From JBHIBA01 sp046758845 (GTDB taxonomy: Bacteria > UBA8248 > JACPRG01 > G963555815), in assembly GCA_046758845.1 (NCBI GenBank), contig JBHIBA010000004.1, positions 1 through 48,578 of the forward strand: a stretch of DNA of 48,578 nt, written 5' to 3'. Shown one piece after another: positions 6,837 through 14,530 of the stretch. A program made the translations under genes and the position numbers. The notes under the pieces are model-generated. The model made no database searches. It was not told the DNA's origin and saw nothing but the letters and a program-made list of their open reading frames with translations. Each line of letters starts with the position of its first letter. Position 1 is the first letter of the stretch.

Positions 6837-7766
6837 TCACTCACTCGGCCAAGCCCGAAGGGGCAGGTCGAAGGTTGAAAGGGACTTAAATTTCTGAGCG
6901 CGCTCTTCCACCTCTTGCCGCGTCAGGGTCCGCAGGCGGTCCGCGCTGAACGCTTGTACATTGAAGGAGGCCAGGGTGCTCCCGTAAATGATGGCCCGGC
7001 GGAAGTTCTCGTGATTGACCTCTCCGTGCGAGGCGAGATACCCCATGAACCCCCCGGCGAAGCTGTCCCCCGCCCCGGTCGGATCGCTGACGTCGTCCAG
7101 CGGCATGGCCGGGGCCCAAAACTCGCCCGCTTCGTCGAACAGAAGAGCCCCATACTCTCCTCGCTTGACGACGAGGGTTTTGGGACCCTCCCGGTGGATG
7201 ATCCGGGCCGCTTTGACCAGGTTGCTCTCTCCCGCCAACAGGCGCGCTTCGCCGTCGTTGATCATCAGGGCGTCCACATTCCTCAGCGTCTCCCACAGGG
7301 CCTCGGGCTTTCCCTCGATCCAATAGTTCATGGTGTCGCACGCAACGAACTTCGGCTTCCGCACCTGGCGAAGCACGTCCAACTGAAGCTCGGGATCGAT
7401 GTTCGCCAGGAAAACAAACTGCGAGGACCTATGACTCTCGGGAAGCCTCGGCTGAAACGTCGCGAACACGTTGAGGTGGGTCTCGAGCGTGATGGCCTCA
7501 TTCAGGTTCTCCGTGTACTCCCCCCTCCAGTGAAATGTATTTCCCTTGGCGCTTTGCAATCCCTCCAGGTCGATTCCTCGGCTTCTCAGAAAAAGCAGGT
7601 GCTCTTGCGGGAAGTCCTGCCCGACGACGCCGACCAAGCGGACGCGCGTAAACATGGAGGCGGAGATCGCAAAGTGAGTGGCCGAACCCCCCAGGACCCT
7701 CTCCTTTTCACCGAACGGGGTCTTGACGGAATCCAGCGCCACCGAGCCGACGACCAGAAGGCCCAT
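6837..7766 (-). CDS. PfkB-family sugar/nucleoside kinase
   Basis: A 309-residue ribokinase-fold kinase. It shows the N-terminal GSVALDSV and GGSATHFAIS (substrate-binding glycine pair), a central domain, and the C-terminal anion-hole and catalytic motif DPTGAGDSFAGGFMG with the conserved Asp as base. I chose ATG at 7766 behind GGAGAAGGG; an in-frame codon seven residues upstream is less well placed. The substrate cannot be told; adenosine-, ribo- and fructokinase-like members share these motifs. It reads toward rsmD with a 59-nt gap. Confidence 0.87.
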   Translation of the reverse strand: MGLLVVGSVALDSVKTPFGEKERVLGGSATHFAISASMFTRVRLVGVVGQDFPQEHLLFLRSRGIDLEGLQSAKGNTFHWRGEYTENLNEAITLETHLNVFATFQPRLPESHRSSQFVFLANIDPELQLDVLRQVRKPKFVACDTMNYWIEGKPEALWETLRNVDALMINDGEARLLAGESNLVKAARIIHREGPKTLVVKRGEYGALLFDEAGEFWAPAMPLDDVSDPTGAGDSFAGGFMGYLASHGEVNHENFRRAIIYGSTLASFNVQAFSADRLRTLTRQEVEERAQKFKSLSTFDLPLRAWPSE

Positions 7767-7933
7767 CCCTTCTCCTTCGCGGTTCACGAGAAAAAGACAC
7801 CCTAATATGGAAATCTAAAACCCAATGTTGCTAGTGTATTCCATACAGTTTCCTAATGTGATGCTTGAAGTGCTGTGCCCGCCCCGCTCGCATATCCCGG
7901 CGAATGGCGAAGCGGCCCACACGCGAAACTAGC

Positions 7934-8212
7934 CTACTGGATTGCCTCAATCTCTTTGGCGAGGTTGACGTCCCGCTCCGTCACCCCACCCGAATCGTGG
8001 GACGTTAACAGGATGCGCACCGTCTTGTACCGGATGTCGATGTCAGGGTGATGATCGAAACGCTCGGCCAGAAGGGCCACCTTCGTCACAAACCCCATGG
8101 CCGGGGTGAACCATTCGAACCCAAACGTCTTGACGATGGCCTCACCCTCCCGCGCCCAGCCGGGCAGGTCCTTCAAAGCCTGTTCGATCTGCGCCTGCGC
8201 CAATTTTGCCAT
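7934..8212 (-). CDS. 4a-hydroxytetrahydrobiopterin dehydratase (PCD/DCoH)
   Basis: A 92-residue protein of the pterin-4a-carbinolamine dehydratase family. It shows LPGWAREGEAIVKTFGFEWF, the pair FDHHPDIDIRYKTVRILLTSHDSGG with the conserved histidines, and a VTERDVNLAKEIE end. It dehydrates 4a-hydroxy-tetrahydropterin formed by aromatic amino acid hydroxylases. In bacteria lacking those it is often linked to molybdopterin metabolism. The start is ATG at 8212 behind a GGAGGGGGGG run. No hydroxylase is nearby. Confidence 0.9.
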   Translation of the reverse strand: MAKLAQAQIEQALKDLPGWAREGEAIVKTFGFEWFTPAMGFVTKVALLAERFDHHPDIDIRYKTVRILLTSHDSGGVTERDVNLAKEIEAIQ

Positions 8213-8348
8213 TTTGGAACCCCCCCCTCCTACCCGCCTCACCGCGCCCGTACCCCGCAGCCCGGGTCCTGACGCCTCTTGAGATGCAGGACCTTCTCGT
8301 CAGGGATGTTCGCCGATTTCCGCGCCGCTGCTGGGCATTCTGACGATC

Positions 8349-9347
8349 TCAAAAGGCCGTGACCTCGCGGAGGGCCTCGGCGATTTTCTCTGCGTTGGGC
8401 AAAAAATTCTCTTCTAACGGCGGGCTGTAGGGAACCGGGGTGTCCAGGGCCGCTACTCGCCTCACCGGAGCGTCCAGCGATTCGAAGGCCTCTTCCACCA
8501 AGAGGGCCGACCACTCCGCGCCCACTCCCCCGGTCTTGTGATCCTCATGGACGATCACGGCCCGCCCCGTCTTCTTCACCGACCCGATGAAGGTCTCCCG
8601 GTCAAAAGGCAAGATCGACCGAAGGTCCACCACTTCCACGTCTATGCCGTCCCGTTCCACCTCCTCGGCGGCCCGCACAGAGTCCAGGACCATCGTTCCA
8701 TGCGTGATAAGGGTTACGTCTTTCCCTTCCCGAACGAGCCGGGCCTTTCCCATCGGCACGGTGTAGGCCTCCTCCGGGACCTCCATCCTCAGGGACGCCG
8801 GATACTGATTCGGGGGGAGGTTGTAAAGCTTCTTGTATTCAAGATAGAGAACCGGGTTATCGTCCCGGACTGCGGCCTTCAGAAGACCTTTCGCATCATA
8901 GGGGGTTGCGGGGGCGACGACCTTCAGACCCGGTGTGTGATAGAACCACGCCTCCGGGTTGCAGGAGTGGAACGGGCCGGCGCACTTCAACGCCCCCGCC
9001 GGCAAGCGCACGACCAGCGGGACCGGGCCCACCTGCCGGTAGTTCGCCCCGCCCGCGTAATTCACCAGCATCTTGAAGGTTTCCGTGATGAAATCGGCGA
9101 ATTGCATCTCGACCACCGGGCGCAGTCCCATCTGCGCCGATCCGATGGCCAGCCCGACGAACCCGCTTTCCGACAGGGGGGCGTCCACCACGCGCATCGG
9201 GCCGTAGCACTCCAAGAACCCCTTGGTCACACCAAACGCCCCGCCCCCGAGCCCGATGTCTTCGCCGATCAGGTACACATCGGGGTCGAGGTCCATCTCC
9301 TCCCGGAGGGCGGCGCTGATGGCTTCCCGATAAGTGACATCAGGCAT
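8349..9347 (-). CDS. 2-oxoacid (pyruvate/branched-chain type) dehydrogenase E1 beta
   Basis: A 332-residue E1 beta subunit. It has the N-terminal TYREAISAALREEM, LIGEDIGLGGGAFGVTKGF with the conserved Glu of the cofactor site, and DAPLSESGFVGLAIGSAQMGLRPVVEMQF. The C-terminal transketolase-like domain ends in YSPPLEENFLPNAEKI. It pairs with the alpha subunit encoded 56 nt upstream. The start is ATG 9347 behind GGAAG; a TTG seven codons earlier is also open. The enzyme decarboxylates a 2-oxoacid and acylates the lipoyl arm of an E2. No E2 or E3 gene is next to it, so the physiological complex (pyruvate, acetoin or branched-chain) is undetermined. Confidence 0.9.
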   Translation of the reverse strand: MPDVTYREAISAALREEMDLDPDVYLIGEDIGLGGGAFGVTKGFLECYGPMRVVDAPLSESGFVGLAIGSAQMGLRPVVEMQFADFITETFKMLVNYAGGANYRQVGPVPLVVRLPAGALKCAGPFHSCNPEAWFYHTPGLKVVAPATPYDAKGLLKAAVRDDNPVLYLEYKKLYNLPPNQYPASLRMEVPEEAYTVPMGKARLVREGKDVTLITHGTMVLDSVRAAEEVERDGIDVEVVDLRSILPFDRETFIGSVKKTGRAVIVHEDHKTGGVGAEWSALLVEEAFESLDAPVRRVAALDTPVPYSPPLEENFLPNAEKIAEALREVTAF

Positions 9348-9403
9348 AGGTATCTTCCAATTTTCCAACTCTCACTGTCATTTCCGACTCGCTGCAGGCC
9401 CTG

Positions 9404-10516
9404 TTACGGTGCGTATACCCCCTCCCGGACTTCCGACCCTTCCGGAAAGGGCGAATCCTTTGCGTAATTGACGCTCTCCTCGACCGCCATCCGTACGCGC
9501 TCCTCAACCTCCCGGAAGGCCGCGTCGTCGGCATGACCCAGGGCGAGCAGTTTCTCCCTGAACAGGAGGATCGGATCCCGTGAATCCCAGGCGGCGATCT
9601 CTTCTTCCGGGACGTAGTCCTTGTAGGAGTCATAAATCGAGTGGCCGCAGAGCCTGCCGTTCACCGACTCGATGAGGATCGGCCCTTCCCCCGAACGGGC
9701 GCGCCCCAGGGCTTCTTTGCAAATTTCATAACAGCTGACCACGTCCGTCCCATCGATCAAATAGCCCGGAATCCCATAGCCGATGGCCCGCAGGGCGAGC
9801 GTCTTGCAAGCGTACTGCAGGCTCAGAGGCGTCTTGTAAGCCCAGAGGTTGTTCTCGATGATGAGAACCAGGGGCAGCCGGTGAACGGCCGCCAGGTTCA
9901 GCCCCTCGTGGAAATTGCCCGTGGAGGTCGCGCCGTCGCCCGACATGGCCAACACAGCCGTTCCGTCGCTTCTGTACTTGCAAGCCCACGCGGCCCCGGC
10001 GGCGATGGGGACCATTGTCCCAATGTGGCTGATGAGTTGGAAAATTTTCAGGCTCCGGTTGCCGTAATGGATGTCGCGTCCGCGGTTGACGCCGTTCGCC
10101 CTGGCGAGATACTGGGCCATGAGATGGTTCAGGTCTTGCCCCCGAACCAGGTGGGAGCCGAGATTACGGTGCATCGGGACCAGGACGTCGTCCGGTCTCA
10201 TGGCAAAAGCCGCCCCGACCGAGAGGGCCTCGTTCCCCCGGCCGGAGAAGGCCGTCCCGGGAACGAGCCCCTGGCGAAACAGCTCCCCCACCCTCTCCTC
10301 GACGGCCTTGGCCAGGGACATAAACTCATAAAGCCGCCGCAGGTCTTCGGGTTTCAGGTCCAACGCACCGGGGTCCGCTTTTGGACGCCACGAGACGCGG
10401 AGACCGTTGATGACCAGGTGGCGATTCCGCAGGTCGCGAAAGTAGTCGAGGCGGTCGAGCTCCCCCTCTTCGACGGGGCTTTCTTCCAACTTCGTTTTCT
10501 TATCGAGAGGCGTCAC
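9404..10516 (-). CDS. 2-oxoacid dehydrogenase E1 alpha (TPP-binding)
   Basis: A 370-residue E1 alpha subunit with the thiamine-diphosphate motif MSGDGATSTGNFHEGLNLAAV...IIENNLWAY (GDG-x-NN) and the phosphorylation-loop-like RLCGHSIYDSYKDYVPEEEI. The N-terminal FSGRGNEALSVGAAFAM and VPMHRNLGSHLVRGQ segments are typical. It begins with GTG at 10516 and has an N-terminal extension of about 50 charged residues, which is more like branched-chain E1 than PdhA. It is translated with the beta subunit from one transcript (56-nt gap). The substrate is not determined. Confidence 0.9.
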   Translation of the reverse strand: MTPLDKKTKLEESPVEEGELDRLDYFRDLRNRHLVINGLRVSWRPKADPGALDLKPEDLRRLYEFMSLAKAVEERVGELFRQGLVPGTAFSGRGNEALSVGAAFAMRPDDVLVPMHRNLGSHLVRGQDLNHLMAQYLARANGVNRGRDIHYGNRSLKIFQLISHIGTMVPIAAGAAWACKYRSDGTAVLAMSGDGATSTGNFHEGLNLAAVHRLPLVLIIENNLWAYKTPLSLQYACKTLALRAIGYGIPGYLIDGTDVVSCYEICKEALGRARSGEGPILIESVNGRLCGHSIYDSYKDYVPEEEIAAWDSRDPILLFREKLLALGHADDAAFREVEERVRMAVEESVNYAKDSPFPEGSEVREGVYAP

Positions 10517-10603
10517 GAAGGTCTTTCGATTCCGCCAAAGCCTCTCCCACCCCTCGACAAGCGGGTCAAGCCTGAAAAGGGGCCGTGCGCTCAGGCGGCG
10601 GCT

Positions 10604-11017
10604 TCATACTTCCTTATTCGCACCGGCCCATCCGCCCTCGGAAATGTCGATCACGACATCATCGGGGGCCAGGAACTTTCGCTCGTAAAAGACCGTGTCC
10701 TCTCCTCTCCCCCTGTACTGCCCAGCCACTTCCTCGGACCCGCCCTGCTTCAAGGCCTCGGCGCTCCTCTGGATGTCCTCGACGATGAAACCAAAGTGGT
10801 GAATCCCTGTGAAATTCACATCTTCCTGGGGACGGTTGGTCCAGGGAGAACGGATCTTGAGAACGGCCAGGTTGACGACGCCGTCCGAAAGATATACACC
10901 CTCGCCCAGGTCATTATCGATCGTTCCCACTTCCCTCATTTCAAAGTGTTTCTTGTAGAACTCAGCGGTTGTCTGCGGGTCCCTCGTCGCGACGGCGATA
11001 TGCCTCAACTTGGCCAT
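10604..11017 (-). CDS. VOC-family (glyoxalase/epimerase-fold) protein
   Basis: A 137-residue single-domain vicinal-oxygen-chelate protein with paired beta-alpha-beta-beta-beta units. The first begins KLRHIAVATRDPQTTAEFYKK, with a likely metal-ligand His at 6; the second begins TGIHHFGFIVEDIQRSAEAL, with His. A late acidic segment (DDVVIDISEGG) supplies the other ligands. Relatives include methylmalonyl-CoA epimerase, glyoxalase I and ring-cleavage dioxygenases, and the exact reaction cannot be told. It lies just upstream of, and in the same direction as, the E1 genes (87-nt gap). Confidence 0.85.
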   Translation of the reverse strand: MAKLRHIAVATRDPQTTAEFYKKHFEMREVGTIDNDLGEGVYLSDGVVNLAVLKIRSPWTNRPQEDVNFTGIHHFGFIVEDIQRSAEALKQGGSEEVAGQYRGRGEDTVFYERKFLAPDDVVIDISEGGWAGANKEV

Positions 11018-11071
11018 CGGTCAATCCCCTTAGCGCTCCAGTTCATAGATTCGCATACAACTCTTAAGGTC

Positions 11072-11203
11072 GTAGCCCCGATCTGAGCGAGGGGTCGCAG
11101 ACCCCGCGGGCGCAGCCCGTAGCGGAGATCGGGGTGGATTCACACGCCGCGATTTCCGCTGAGCCTGCACTGAGCGAAGCGAATGTGCTCAAATCGCGGC
11201 TAC
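11072..11203. repeat. Palindromic intergenic repeat, family A, copy 2
   Basis: A 132-bp copy of the element at 3161-3272, with the same GTAGCC/GGCTAC ends and the same two hairpins (CCCCGATCT...AGATCGGGG; CCGCGATTT...AAATCGCGG). The first hairpin has a longer inner part with GGGGTC-GCA-GACCCC and CGGGC-GCA-GCCCG stems. It lies in the roughly 400-bp gap between the VOC gene and pepA. The remaining 11204-11412 shows no gene that I recognise. Confidence 0.8.
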
Positions 11204-11412
11204 GCCTCTTGTGCAAGAGTGCCCTGTGGATCAACGCGTTGCCTGAGCCGGAGGACATCGCAATACGTCACCATAATTCCGGCCAAGAGTGCTTAGGGCC
11301 TTTTCTCCCCCGATCCCCTTTGGAGGATGCCAGAGCGCAGGGTCCCCGGGGCGTGGCAGGCTTCGGGCCCCCTTTCGGTTCGGCGCACCGGCCCTCTCAT
11401 CCGGCAGGGACC

Positions 11413-12954
11413 TCACGAACCCCACTTTTTCTTTTTCGATTTCAACGGACGCCAGTGAGCCACCAGTTCTGTGAAGAGTCGGGCCCCCACGCCCGAGGCC
11501 CCTTTCGGCAAGTACGGGAGGTCCCGGTCGCGCCAGGCAGGACCGGCGATGTCCAGATGCGCCCAGGCATAGTCCTCGGCAAACCGGGCCAGAAACGCCG
11601 TGGCCGATATGGCCCCGCCCCACCGTCCGCCCGTGTTTTTGATGTCCGCGATGTCGCTCTTGATCAGGTTGAAATACTCCTTCCACAAAGGAAGCTCCCA
11701 CACCCGGTCGCCCGAGCGGTCCGCCGCCTCCCGGACCCGGTCTATCAGTTCTTCCGAATTTCCAAACAGGCCCGAGCACGACTCCCCCAGGGCCACCACG
11801 CACGCCCCCGTCAGCGTCGCCGCGTCCACCACCGCCTGTGGTTTGTAGCGCTTGGCGTAGGTCAAGGCATCACACAAAATCAGCCTCCCCTCCGCGTCCG
11901 TGTTGTCAATTTCAATGGTGATCCCCGTCATGGAGGTGATCACGTCGCCGGGCCGGTTGGCCCTGCCGCTGATCATGTTCTCTGCGCAGGGAACCAGGGC
12001 CACAACCCGGTGAGGCAGCTTCAGCTCGGCGATGGCCCGCATGGCGCCGAGGACGGCGGCGGCCCCGGACATGTCCGTCTTCATCGTGCGCATGCTGGAG
12101 GGGGGCTTGACGTCCAGCCCGCCCGTGTCAAACGTGACGCCCTTGCCCACCAGGACGATGGGGGCCGCGTTCCGCGTCCGACCGCGGTGGTCGAGGACGA
12201 TGAACTTCGGCGGCGCACTGGCGGCCTGGGCCACGCTGAGATAGGCCCTCATCCCCAATCTTTCCGCATCGCGCGCCTCCAAGACCCGGCAGGCCATTCC
12301 GTATCTGCGCGCCATGGACCTTGCGGCGCCCGCCAAATAAGCGGGGACGGCCACGTTGGCCGGTTGAGTCACCAGGTCCCGGGCGAAATTCGTCGCTTCG
12401 GCCATCACCCGCCCGCGCTTCAACCCCCGACCGAGAACGGCCGCCTCCTCCCGGTCTTGAGTCAAAAGGACCAGGGTCTGGACCTCCTTTGGCTTCCCGT
12501 CGGAGTCTTTTTTCCGGTACGCGTCCATGCGGTACAGGCCCATGACGGCGCCCTCCATCCAGGCCTGGGCCTGAACGTCCGCCGGAGCTTTCAGCGCCGG
12601 GCCGGGGATCTCCGCGTGAAAGGAATCGAGCCTCAGCTCCCGGGCCGTCTTCCCGCTCGCCGCCGCAACACCCCGCAAAACGTCCGGCGTGAGGTCGTCG
12701 GCCGGTCCCATCCCGATCAACAAAAGCCGCCTCGGCCGGACGCCTTTATGGGAACCCAGGAGCGGGATCACACGGCGATCGCCGGCTTCCGCCCGGAACT
12801 CGCCGCTCTTAACCATTCGCTGGATGGCGCCCTTCAACGCACGGTCGGCTTCTCGGGCGCTTCCCCGCAAGGGAGTCTTCCCCTGATAAACCGGCAGGAC
12901 GGCCAACTCCGCGTCCGATTCAAATAGCTTTCCGACGATCACCTTTCCGCGCAC
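11413..12954 (-). CDS. pepA: Leucyl aminopeptidase (M17, cytosolic)
   Basis: A 513-residue dinuclear metallopeptidase that removes N-terminal residues, often Leu, from peptides. The C-terminal catalytic domain has KGVTFDTGGLDVK (ligands K271 and D276), the M17 signature NTDAEGRL (351-358), the MKTDMSGAAAVLGAM strand and GWGGAISATAFL-like end motifs. The N-terminal macro-like domain is normal in length. The start is GTG 12954, with GGGAG 7 nt upstream. It ends in a lysine-rich tail. ubiX follows on the same strand 21 nt upstream. In some bacteria PepA also binds DNA; nothing here decides that. Confidence 0.93.
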   Translation of the reverse strand: MRGKVIVGKLFESDAELAVLPVYQGKTPLRGSAREADRALKGAIQRMVKSGEFRAEAGDRRVIPLLGSHKGVRPRRLLLIGMGPADDLTPDVLRGVAAASGKTARELRLDSFHAEIPGPALKAPADVQAQAWMEGAVMGLYRMDAYRKKDSDGKPKEVQTLVLLTQDREEAAVLGRGLKRGRVMAEATNFARDLVTQPANVAVPAYLAGAARSMARRYGMACRVLEARDAERLGMRAYLSVAQAASAPPKFIVLDHRGRTRNAAPIVLVGKGVTFDTGGLDVKPPSSMRTMKTDMSGAAAVLGAMRAIAELKLPHRVVALVPCAENMISGRANRPGDVITSMTGITIEIDNTDAEGRLILCDALTYAKRYKPQAVVDAATLTGACVVALGESCSGLFGNSEELIDRVREAADRSGDRVWELPLWKEYFNLIKSDIADIKNTGGRWGGAISATAFLARFAEDYAWAHLDIAGPAWRDRDLPYLPKGASGVGARLFTELVAHWRPLKSKKKKWGS

Positions 12955-12975
12955 AGGTGGTCTCCCTGAATAGTC

Positions 12976-13539
12976 TCAGCCCTCGCCGCCTTGCCAGCGT
13001 CGGAACAGTTCATTGGGGATGCCCATACAATCGAGTGTTTTTCCGACAATGTGGTTCACGAGGTCGTCGATGGATTTGGGGATGTGGTAAAAGCCCGGAC
13101 TCGCGTTCAGGATATGCACTCCCATCCGGGAAAGCGTCAGCATGTGCTCCAGATGGATGGGGCTCAAGGGGGTTTCGCGGGGCACCAGGACCAGGTTGCG
13201 TTTCTCCTTGATGACGACGTCCGCGGATCGTCCGATCAGGTTCGTGGAGGCGCCGGTGGCAATCATGCTCAGGGTCTTCATCGAGCAGGGGATGACCACC
13301 ATGTCCTTGAGACCGGCCGACCCGCTGGCGGGGGTCGCACCGATGTCGTTGATGTCGTGGACCATGTCGGCGTAGCCCTTGAGGTCATTAAACGTCAACC
13401 CAATCTCGTGCTTGACCACCCGGACCCCGTCCTTCGAGCAGATCAGATGCACTTCGATGTCCGCGTCCTTGAGAAACTCCAGGAGACGAAGTCCGTAAAT
13501 CGACCCGCTGGCCCCCGTAATGGCCACAATGACTTTCAC
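12976..13539 (-). CDS. ubiX: Flavin prenyltransferase
   Basis: A 187-residue flavoprotein that joins dimethylallyl (phosphate) to FMN to make the prenylated flavin used by UbiD-type decarboxylases. It begins VKVIVAITGASGSIYGLRLLEFL (phosphate/FMN loop) and has MVVIPCSMKTLSMIATGASTNLIGRSADVVIKEKRNLVLVPRETPLSPIHLEHM, the family core. The start is GTG 13539 behind AGGAG; the frame is open 35 codons further but without similarity. No UbiD partner is in this window. The overall match to UbiX/Pad1 is clear. Confidence 0.93.
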   Translation of the reverse strand: MKVIVAITGASGSIYGLRLLEFLKDADIEVHLICSKDGVRVVKHEIGLTFNDLKGYADMVHDINDIGATPASGSAGLKDMVVIPCSMKTLSMIATGASTNLIGRSADVVIKEKRNLVLVPRETPLSPIHLEHMLTLSRMGVHILNASPGFYHIPKSIDDLVNHIVGKTLDCMGIPNELFRRWQGGEG

Positions 13540-13728
13540 GAATGAAATCTCCTGACTTTGGGTTATCGGGGAAATTGCGCCGCTTTCGCGGGCCGATTCA
13601 CCCCTTCGAATTCTCGACGGGAACCCGGACGCAGCCGGCGCCATCTAGTCTACCACAATTGGCCCGAGGGACCTGGAACAAGTCGGGGACGAAGAGCATT
13701 CAAAAGCCGGAAACGACGCAAAAGCGGT

Positions 13729-14427
13729 TCAACGCCGCCGAAGCCCCCGGGACCTCCCGTCCGAGGCAGGCAGGAGAATGGCTCCCTCGACGGAGTCCCC
13801 AAAAGCCTCCGTCTCTCCCCGCGCATGAAGCCAAGCCACGTACGCGCCGACCAGCGCATCCAGCTCGTGATCGCTCGGGAGGCGAGCATCGGGGAAGCGA
13901 ACCCCTTCCTTCTCCAGCAGCGTACGGATGCGCTCTCTGCCCCACAAGCTTTGCTTGCGCGGCAAGGCATCCCGCCAGAGGACCTTCTTGGCGCCGTAGG
14001 GAAAGACTTCCAGCACCTGATACCCCGCGGCGGTTAAGCGTCCGTAAAGATCCAGGCTGCGCCGGATCCAGGACCGGGCGAAGGCGTTCTTGGTCAAGTA
14101 GAAAATGCCAATGCCCTTCCGGCTCATCGCCCTCTCCGCTTCTCTTCCCTTCAGACCGTTCGGCTGTGTGCACGGACAAGGGGACGGCGGGCTTTCTCCT
14201 TCGAAGCAGCATGGGTTTAGGCCGCGCGGGAGCCCGATCGGTCCGTCCAAGGCAACACTGACGACGGCCTGGCCCCAGGAGGCCACAAAAGACTCGATTT
14301 CCTCATCGGTGTGCACCCGTTCGAGAGCAAGAACGCGAAGCCCCCCGGCAAGGACGGCCATGCCCGTCGGCCGGTTTGGCTTGCCTGCGGGATCGATCCC
14401 CACGTAGAGCTTTTCCCCTCGTTTCAC
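13729..14427 (-). CDS. DUF429-type RNase H-fold protein
   Basis: A 232-residue protein starting KLYVGIDPAGKPNRPTGMAVL, with SVALDGPIGLP, REAERAMSRKGIGIFY, VLEVFPYGAKKVLW and DHELDALVGAYVAWLHARG. These are hallmarks of the DUF429 family, predicted to have an RNase H/actin-like fold with Asp residues in strand positions. No biochemical role is established that I know of. It is transcribed away from hflX with a shared intergenic space of about 100 bp. The end is basic (RSRGLRRR). Confidence 0.75.
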   Translation of the reverse strand: MKRGEKLYVGIDPAGKPNRPTGMAVLAGGLRVLALERVHTDEEIESFVASWGQAVVSVALDGPIGLPRGLNPCCFEGESPPSPCPCTQPNGLKGREAERAMSRKGIGIFYLTKNAFARSWIRRSLDLYGRLTAAGYQVLEVFPYGAKKVLWRDALPRKQSLWGRERIRTLLEKEGVRFPDARLPSDHELDALVGAYVAWLHARGETEAFGDSVEGAILLPASDGRSRGLRRR

Positions 14428-14442
14428 GGGCCGTCCCTTTTC

Positions 14443-14471
14443 TTGCGTTCCTGCCCTTCGGCGGCTATGTT
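14443..14471 (+). promoter_or_regulatory. Possible sigma-70 promoter for hflX
   Basis: TTGCGT at 14443-14448 and TATGTT at 14466-14471 are separated by 17 bp, about 60 bp upstream of the proposed hflX start. Moderate match to consensus. Confidence 0.4.
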
Positions 14472-14530
14472 AGATTAAAAAGAGAAAGTGAGGCGCGGCT
14501 AGAGCGTCGCAGCCCTGAGGAGCCCAATCC

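Noticed and set aside
8212..8338. A possible fourth TGA-containing gene: ATG 8338, an in-frame TGA at 8302-8300, then open into the pterin dehydratase gene
   Set aside because: The residues around the TGA have no redox motif, the dehydratase has a complete start of its own at 8212, and the family has no such N-terminal extension.
9641..11086. A 481-codon plus-strand open frame
   Set aside because: It is antisense to the E1 alpha and VOC genes, both of which have clear motifs.
11204..11412. Possible cobalamin-type riboswitch on the minus strand (GGTGCGCCGAACCGAAAGG...)
   Set aside because: The conserved B12-box and peripheral elements are missing, and it lies downstream rather than upstream of pepA.
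11134..12927. A 597-codon plus-strand open frame
   Set aside because: It is antisense to pepA; no family resemblance.
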